DNA of 5,087 nucleotides, from NCBI GenBank assembly GCA_902782885.1, contig CACZOW010000326.1, positions 1 to 5,087 of the forward strand, read 5' to 3'. Positions 1 through 3,624 of this stretch are shown in pieces. This DNA comes from an uncultured Ruminococcus sp. (GTDB taxonomy: Bacteria; Bacillota; Clostridia; UBA1212; UBA1255). The notes beneath the pieces are model-generated. The model was given only the letters and a program-made list of their open reading frames with translations, was not told the DNA's origin and did not search any database. The first letter of the stretch is position 1; each line of letters begins with the position of its first letter. The position numbers and the translations under genes are program-made.

Positions 1-205
1 CCGCACCCTGCGCACCCTCGAAAAGCGGGAGATAGTCCGGATTCTCGATGAAATCCATTTTGATCACGTTGTCGTAGTGGTCGTTTGCGAACTGCTCGAT
101 GATATAGGACTTACCGACCTGACGAGCGCCGATGATCATCAGCGCCTTTTTCGGGTTGTCCTTGTAGAACTCTTCAATTTGTTTTGTGATTTTACGTTGG
201 AGCAT
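1..205 (-). CDS. AAA+ ATPase, AAA_14/DUF4143 type, N-terminal part (runs off left edge)
   Basis: The first 68 codons of a P-loop ATPase are visible and the rest lies outside the window. The protein opens with a short basic helix (MLQRKITKQIEEFY), then a hydrophobic strand and a Walker A motif GARQVGKS at residues 26-33. It continues with a segment ending in KMDFIENPDY, the usual spacing for AAA_14 ATPases that carry a C-terminal DUF4143 domain. These proteins are widespread in anaerobic bacteria and their role is mostly unknown; Walker B and DUF4143 cannot be checked here. The ATG at 205-203 is chosen because a strong GGGAGG site (213-218) sits 7 nt upstream. An ATG 8 nt earlier (213-211) is in another frame and leads to a stop at once. 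The gene stands alone behind an AT-richer, repeat-bearing leader, which fits an accessory, horizontally moving gene. The N-terminal family call is firm, and function is not assignable. Confidence 0.88.
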   Translation of the reverse strand, partial: MLQRKITKQIEEFYKDNPKKALMIIGARQVGKSYIIEQFANDHYDNVIKMDFIENPDYLPLFEGAQGA

Positions 206-218
206 TTTTCATCCTCCC

Positions 219-238
219 ATAATTCTCAATGGAATTAT
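219..238 (-). promoter_or_regulatory. Inverted repeat over the predicted start of the ATPase transcript (operator or leader hairpin)
   Basis: ATAATTC (219-225) and GAATTAT (232-238) form a perfect 7-bp inverted repeat with a 6-nt spacer. It lies between the candidate -10 box and the GGGAGG ribosome binding site. It could be an operator covering the transcription start or a small hairpin beside the ribosome binding site. The repeat is certain, and its role is inferred. Confidence 0.4.
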
Positions 239-265
239 CGTAACGCAAATCCACGGAGAAATCAA
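237..265 (-). promoter_or_regulatory. Candidate sigma70 promoter for the ATPase gene
   Basis: Read on the minus strand, TTGATT (260-265) and TACGAT (237-242) are separated by exactly 17 bp. Each hexamer matches 4 of 6 consensus bases. Transcription would begin near position 230, giving a leader of about 25 nt that contains the GGGAGG ribosome binding site. This is inferred from spacing and consensus only. Confidence 0.4.
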
Positions 266-376
266 GATATAATTTACACTTTTCCATGAACTTTTTCGCA
301 GATTCGCCGCACTTTTCTTGACACGCTCTTCCGGCAACCTGTTTGCGGAAGCCGATAAACGAAATACGCGAAACAA

Positions 377-437
377 ATTTCGCTTCATTTCGCATAGATT
401 TCGCATAATTTCGCTTGGATTTCGCTTGGGATTTCGA
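377..437. repeat. Array of six helically phased ATTTCG(C) repeats
   Basis: ATTTCGC occurs at 377, 387, 398, 408 and 419, followed by a degenerate ATTTCGA at 431. The start-to-start distances are 10, 11, 10, 11 and 12 bp, about one DNA helical turn each. The linkers are variable (TTC, ATAG, ATA, TTGG, TTGGG). Immediately to the left are inverted copies, CGAAAT (360-365) and GCGAAA (368-373). The latter forms a 6-bp inverted repeat with the first array unit across a 4-nt gap. The array lies in an AT-richer gene-free stretch, about 110 bp upstream of the candidate ATPase promoter. Regular phasing fits multiple protein binding on one helix face or an intrinsically bent site; a simple tandem repeat that grew by slippage is the alternative. 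Confidence 0.8.
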
Positions 438-602
438 TAAGCCGTATCTTAAGAACCTGCTTTCCAGCTCACCGATCCGATGAAATTATGGACGCTCGAA
501 TTCACGATGTCGTACCTCCGGGGCAAGGTGACGAAAGCATTGATGCCCGTTCCCGCGGCGGGAAAAAAGAGCCGGACTGTCTGCTTTATATTGACCGCGT
601 TT
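438..602. other. Intergenic stretch downstream of the oxidoreductase gene; no gene or clear terminator seen
   Basis: This stretch separates the end of the oxidoreductase gene from the repeat array. Open frames here are short, lack a ribosome binding site and match no family I recognise. A small hairpin (TTCCCG 550-555, CGGGAA 559-564, 3-nt loop) is present. On the minus strand its T-run precedes the stem, so it is not a canonical terminator for the oxidoreductase. TCTTAAGA (447-454) is a simple palindrome. No other structure could be supported. Confidence 0.5.
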
Positions 603-1892
603 TTAGAACAGGTCGCTGATCGGGTTGGGCTCGCGCTTCCACTGCATGCGCACGTTTTCGAAGGTCTCGTCGGGGATGTACACCTCGCCGTGGGAGGTCT
701 TGGGCAGTAACTGATCGCCGGCGACCTCCTTCGTGCAGCACGCGTTGTCGTACCGGAATTTGTCGCGGGCGGGCAGGCTGCGGAAGTCGGGAATGTCCAT
801 GGGAACGTTGCCCGCCAGCACGGAGCGCCAGGCCATGATGCCGCAGAGGCCCATGTTGGCCGCGGTGTACACGTCGATGCACCAGTCGCCGTCCGGCCGC
901 CTGAGGATCTTTTCAATAAAGCAGTGGGTGGTGTAGAAATCGCTGCCGCCGTGGCCCTGGGACCTGACGGCAATATTGCTGCCGACGTCGTTTACCGGAT
1001 CGTAATTGTCCCAGGTGCCCTGACAGACTTTATTGCCCTCGCGGTAGATATTGAACTCCGCGCTGCCGTAGCGGTGCGACTGCATCATGCCTTTGGTGCC
1101 GTATACCTGGTAGTTGACGCTGCCCGGCTCCATTTTCAGGCCGCCGTGGATGCTCTTCACGATGGCGCCGTTTTCCAGCGTGATCATTTCGATGCCGGCG
1201 CGCTCCGGGATGCCTACGCGCAGCTGCTTTTCTTCAATGTTGAGGTTGGTTTCGAAGCCCACGACTTTCACCGCGCGCAGGCCGGAGATCGTGATCAGCG
1301 GGCCGCAGGAGTGGGTGCAGTAGAACGTCGCGAACAGGCGGTTGCGCCAGTGATCGCGCTCGCCGTACGTTATGTCGGGCCAGATGGAGGTGCAGTCGTG
1401 GATGTACTCGCCCTCGGCGTACTGGATCTCGCCGATGTCGCCGGCACGGTACCGTTTCCACATTTCGAAGGGCGCCTTCATGTAGCAGTAGTTTTCCGCG
1501 TATGAGTAGATCAGCCCGGTGCGCTCCACGGTCTCGATGAGCTTCACCAGCTGCGCGGGCGTTTCCGCGGGCAGCACTTCCGACATCACGTGCTTTCCGG
1601 CTTCCAGGCACTTTACGGCGTAGATGGCGTGTTCGTGCGCGTAGTTGGCGAGGACAACGGCGTCCATATCGTGCTTTATGAATTCGTCGAACGAGGTGTA
1701 GACGTCAATATGCGTGCCGGCTTCCTGCGCGGCGCGCTGACAATTTTCCAGCAGCGGTTCGTATTTGTCGCAGACGGCAACGAGCTCCGCGTCCGGGTGG
1801 TTCAGCAGCTGATGTACCATTACGGATCCGCGCGCTCCGCCGAACACGCCGATCTTTACTTTTTTTGAATTGACCGATTCGTTCATTTTCAT
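603..1892 (-). CDS. Gfo/Idh/MocA-family NAD(P)-dependent oxidoreductase
   Basis: A complete 429-residue cytoplasmic dehydrogenase, probably acting on a sugar, inositol or sugar-derived substrate; the exact substrate cannot be read from sequence. Residues 11-130 form a Rossmann fold, opening with KVKIGVFGGARGS (dinucleotide loop around G15-G22). It includes D42 at the end of beta-2 and HVMSEVLPAET (101-111) where the family has its EKP motif. The C-terminal alpha/beta domain begins near YAENYCYM (131-138), carries FYCTHSCGPL (190-199), and ends with the helix region around CIDVYTAANMGL (338-349). The classical EKP lysine is replaced by V106, as in several EVPA-like subgroups, so catalysis is likely to differ from textbook members. 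The ATG at 1892 lies only 4 nt after AGGAG, and the ATG at 1886 lies 10 nt after it, so the start is uncertain by two codons. A GH109-like glycosidase is a less likely alternative. The gene is transcribed alone from a divergent, possibly operator-controlled promoter. Confidence 0.9.
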   Translation of the reverse strand: MKMNESVNSKKVKIGVFGGARGSVMVHQLLNHPDAELVAVCDKYEPLLENCQRAAQEAGTHIDVYTSFDEFIKHDMDAVVLANYAHEHAIYAVKCLEAGKHVMSEVLPAETPAQLVKLIETVERTGLIYSYAENYCYMKAPFEMWKRYRAGDIGEIQYAEGEYIHDCTSIWPDITYGERDHWRNRLFATFYCTHSCGPLITISGLRAVKVVGFETNLNIEEKQLRVGIPERAGIEMITLENGAIVKSIHGGLKMEPGSVNYQVYGTKGMMQSHRYGSAEFNIYREGNKVCQGTWDNYDPVNDVGSNIAVRSQGHGGSDFYTTHCFIEKILRRPDGDWCIDVYTAANMGLCGIMAWRSVLAGNVPMDIPDFRSLPARDKFRYDNACCTKEVAGDQLLPKTSHGEVYIPDETFENVRMQWKREPNPISDLF

Positions 1893-1929
1893 GTCGCTCC
1901 TCTGCCGCCGCGGGCGGTGTTTGTTGACA

Positions 1930-1941
1930 ATAGTTTACTAT
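1930..1941. promoter_or_regulatory. Inverted repeat ATAGT-TT-ACTAT over the oxidoreductase -10 box (candidate operator)
   Basis: A perfect 5-bp inverted repeat with a 2-bp centre covers the whole predicted -10 hexamer. A repressor bound here would block the promoter. The symmetry is seen directly; the regulator is unknown and none is encoded in the window. Confidence 0.35.
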
Positions 1942-1960
1942 CATTTGCGCGGATTGTAAA
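1932..1960 (-). promoter_or_regulatory. Candidate sigma70 promoter for the oxidoreductase gene
   Basis: On the minus strand, TTTACA (1955-1960, 5 of 6 consensus bases) and TAAACT (1932-1937, 4 of 6) are spaced by 17 bp. The predicted start near 1925 leaves a leader of about 33 nt before the ATG at 1892. Two inverted repeats overlap this promoter. Confidence 0.5.
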
Positions 1961-1964
1961 TGAT
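1940..1964. promoter_or_regulatory. Inverted repeat ATCATTT-N11-AAATGAT spanning the -35 and spacer (candidate operator)
   Basis: ATCATTT (1940-1946) and AAATGAT (1958-1964) are perfect 7-bp arms whose centres are 18 bp apart, which suits a dimeric regulator. The right arm overlaps the -35 hexamer. It abuts the shorter palindrome over the -10, so nearly the full promoter is dyad-symmetric DNA. The role is inferred. Confidence 0.35.
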
Positions 1965-2016
1965 TCTTTGTTTGCTGCGCGTGACCCGCACCTCGTTTGC
2001 CCAAGAAAGAAATGAG

Positions 2017-2045
2017 TTGACCTTGTGCCTTATAAAGATTAAACT
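2017..2045 (+). promoter_or_regulatory. Candidate sigma70 promoter for gatB-murD
   Basis: TTGACC (2017-2022, 5 of 6 consensus bases) and TAAACT (2040-2045) are separated by 17 bp, with the same -10 hexamer as the divergent promoter. Transcription would start near 2052, giving a leader of about 40 nt. It would exclude the upstream in-frame ATG at 1960, so this promoter also helps decide the gatB start. Confidence 0.5.
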
Positions 2046-2091
2046 ATTTAATGTTCTGAAAGAGGGTCGCGGGGGGCGAAAGGCGTTGACC

Positions 2092-3603
2092 GTGGAAGCG
2101 GGGCGGCAATACGAAGCAGTCATCGGGCTGGAGATACATATCGAGGTGAAGGGCGCCGGCAAAATGTTTTGCGGGTGTCCGGCGGAATTCTCGTTGACCC
2201 CCAACGTCAATACCTGCCCGGTCTGCATGGGTTTTCCCGGGGCGCTGCCGCGGTTCAACCGGAGGGTGTTGTCCCCGGCGGTGCGCGAGGGCCTGATGCT
2301 GGGCGCGGAGATCGCGCGTGAGGTGCGCTTCGACCGCAAACATTACTTTTACCCGGACCTGCCGAAGGGCTATCAGATCACTCAGGCGGAGCTGCCGCTG
2401 GCGCGCGGCGGCGTGATCTTCGTGCACCGTGAGCGGCCGGTTTTTGAACAAGGGGACAGACCCGTTTTTGAACAAGGGGACAGACCCGGTGTTCAAAAAA
2501 GCGGGGTGCGGGACGGGGGGCTGATTGCCGTCCGGATACGGCGGATGCACATGGAGGAGGACGCCGCGAAGGTCAATTACGGGGTGGACGGGGCGATGCG
2601 TATTGACTACAACCGCGCGGGGGTGCCGCTGCTGGAGATCGTGACCGAACCCGACCTGGCGAGCGGCGCGGAGGCGGCGGAGTTCGCGGAAAAACTGCGG
2701 CTGTACACCGTGTACGCGGGGGTGTCGGACTGCCGGATGAATGAGGGCAGCATGCGAATTGACGTCAACGTTTCCGTTCACCGCCCCGGCGACCCGCCCG
2801 GGACCCGCGTGGAACTGAAAAACATCAATTCCTTCGCGTTCATGCGGGCGGCGATCGATTTTGAGATCAAACGCCAGACCGCGCTGCTGGAGGCGGGGGA
2901 GCCCGTGCCCCAGGAGACCCGCCGCTTTTCGGAAGTGACCGGCGAGACGCTGCCCATGCGCGCGAAAGAAACGTCGGTGGAGTACCGGTATCTGCCGGAG
3001 CGGGATATTGCCCCCGTGCCCGTGAGCGAAGCGCTGATCGCGGCGGAACGGGCCGCGCTGCCGGAAAAACCGGATGTGAAACTGGAGCGATATGTTGACC
3101 GGTTCGGGCTCAGGCGCGCGGACGCGGAACTGATAGTTGCGGAACCGGCGCGGGCGGCGTATTATGAGGCCGTGTGCGGCGAGCCCGGGATCGCCGGCAG
3201 ATATGAGGCGGAGGCCGCGGTGTTCTGCATTGCCCGGATCTTCCCCGGGGACCGGTCATTGACGCCTGTGCAGACCGCGGCGATCGTGCGGCTCGTGGCG
3301 GAAGGCGAACTGGGCAGCGCCAACGCGGGGAAGCTGGTGGATATTGTCGAAGGCCGTCCGGACGCAGATCCGGCCGCCGAGATGACGGCGCGGGAGCTGG
3401 GGCTGATCAGGGATCCGTGGGTGTTGACCGCGGCGGCGGACAACGCCATTCGCGCCAATCCCGAAGCGGTCCGTCAATACCTGAACGGCAAAGAGGCGGC
3501 GCTGCAGGCGCTCAAGGGCGCATGCATGAAGGCTACGCGCGGCCGGGCGGAACCGGCGCTTTTAGATAAATTGCTCAGAGAGCGGCTGGCCGGCCGCAAT
3601 TGA
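2092..3603 (+). CDS. gatB: Aspartyl/glutamyl-tRNA(Asn/Gln) amidotransferase subunit B, with in-frame palindromic insert
   Basis: GatB is the kinase/tRNA-binding subunit of GatCAB, which converts Glu-tRNA(Gln) or Asp-tRNA(Asn) to the amide form in the cytoplasm. From the GTG start it has 503 residues, against about 475-480 in the family. Visible landmarks are YEAVIGLEIHIEV (7-19), the CxC and CxxC cysteines C27, C29, C42 and C45, FDRKHYFYPDLPKGYQI (80-96), MHMEEDAAK (152-160), DYNRAGVPLLEIVTEPD (172-188), EGSMRIDVNVSV (218-229), NINSF (244-248) and YRYLPERD (298-305). A YqeY-like tail holds MKATRGRAEP (479-488). Residues about 116-138 are extra and come from a palindromic DNA element containing the octapeptide PVFEQGDR twice. 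GTG 2092 is preferred because AAAGG lies 8 nt upstream; TTG 2086 is possible. The ATG at 1960 is upstream of the likely promoter and adds unconserved residues. gatA and gatC are not adjacent, and murD follows after 21 bp. Confidence 0.95.
   Translation: MEAGRQYEAVIGLEIHIEVKGAGKMFCGCPAEFSLTPNVNTCPVCMGFPGALPRFNRRVLSPAVREGLMLGAEIAREVRFDRKHYFYPDLPKGYQITQAELPLARGGVIFVHRERPVFEQGDRPVFEQGDRPGVQKSGVRDGGLIAVRIRRMHMEEDAAKVNYGVDGAMRIDYNRAGVPLLEIVTEPDLASGAEAAEFAEKLRLYTVYAGVSDCRMNEGSMRIDVNVSVHRPGDPPGTRVELKNINSFAFMRAAIDFEIKRQTALLEAGEPVPQETRRFSEVTGETLPMRAKETSVEYRYLPERDIAPVPVSEALIAAERAALPEKPDVKLERYVDRFGLRRADAELIVAEPARAAYYEAVCGEPGIAGRYEAEAAVFCIARIFPGDRSLTPVQTAAIVRLVAEGELGSANAGKLVDIVEGRPDADPAAEMTARELGLIRDPWVLTAAADNAIRANPEAVRQYLNGKEAALQALKGACMKATRGRAEPALLDKLLRERLAGRN
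2440..2487 (+). repeat. Perfect 24-bp tandem duplication (8 codons) inside gatB
   Basis: Units 2440-2463 and 2464-2487 are identical. Each starts GTTTTTGAACAA and ends GGGGACAGACCC. Each encodes VFEQGDRP, so changes in copy number keep the frame. The unit equals the left arm plus core of the palindromic element, without the right arm, which points to slippage or unequal recombination after insertion. Confidence 0.97.
2441..2500 (+). repeat. REP-like palindromic element inside gatB (left half duplicated)
   Basis: TTTTTGAACA (2465-2474) pairs perfectly with TGTTCAAAAA (2490-2499). Inside it, after A-G and G-G mismatches, GGG (2477-2479) pairs with CCC (2485-2487) around an ACAGA loop. A second copy of the left arm lies at 2441-2450. 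The core 36 bp (2465-2500) matches the murD copy except for one-base changes at four places that offset each other in length. The flanks (CCGG on the left, GCGGG on the right) are also shared. It is probably a small non-autonomous mobile palindrome of the REP/RAYT kind, although no transposase lies in the window. Confidence 0.85.
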
Positions 3604-3608
3604 CATAC

Positions 3609-3613
3609 GGAGG
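3609..3613 (+). promoter_or_regulatory. Ribosome binding site of murD
   Basis: GGAGG lies 11 nt before the ATG at 3625, slightly longer than the usual spacing. It falls in the 21-bp gap after the gatB stop. No promoter or terminator is seen in that gap, which supports co-transcription with gatB. Confidence 0.7.
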
Positions 3614-3624
3614 ATATACCGGAC

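Noticed and set aside
318..323. Perfect TTGACA on the plus strand as a promoter -35
   Set aside because: No -10-like hexamer occurs 16-18 bp downstream, and no plus-strand gene follows.
192..395. Minus-strand frame of 67 codons ending across the ATPase start
   Set aside because: It reads through the phased repeats, lacks a ribosome binding site and has no recognisable family. The stop overlapping the ATPase start is attractive but insufficient.
550..568. Hairpin TTCCCG-CGG-CGGGAA next to an A/T run as a terminator
   Set aside because: On the minus strand, where a terminator would be needed, the T-run precedes the stem; on the plus strand it is followed by A. Neither fits intrinsic termination.
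924..1505. 193-codon plus-strand frame opposite the oxidoreductase
   Set aside because: Antisense shadow of the oxidoreductase with low-complexity V/A/D/R composition and no ribosome binding site.
1960..2091. Upstream in-frame extension of gatB from the ATG at 1960
   Set aside because: The extra 44 residues match nothing in the GatB family. The extension spans the predicted promoter, and no ribosome binding site precedes the ATG.
2441..2500. CRISPR-like repeat-spacer interpretation of the gatB repeat
   Set aside because: Only two directly abutting units without spacers, inside a conserved coding frame, and palindromic partner arms identify it as an inserted element.
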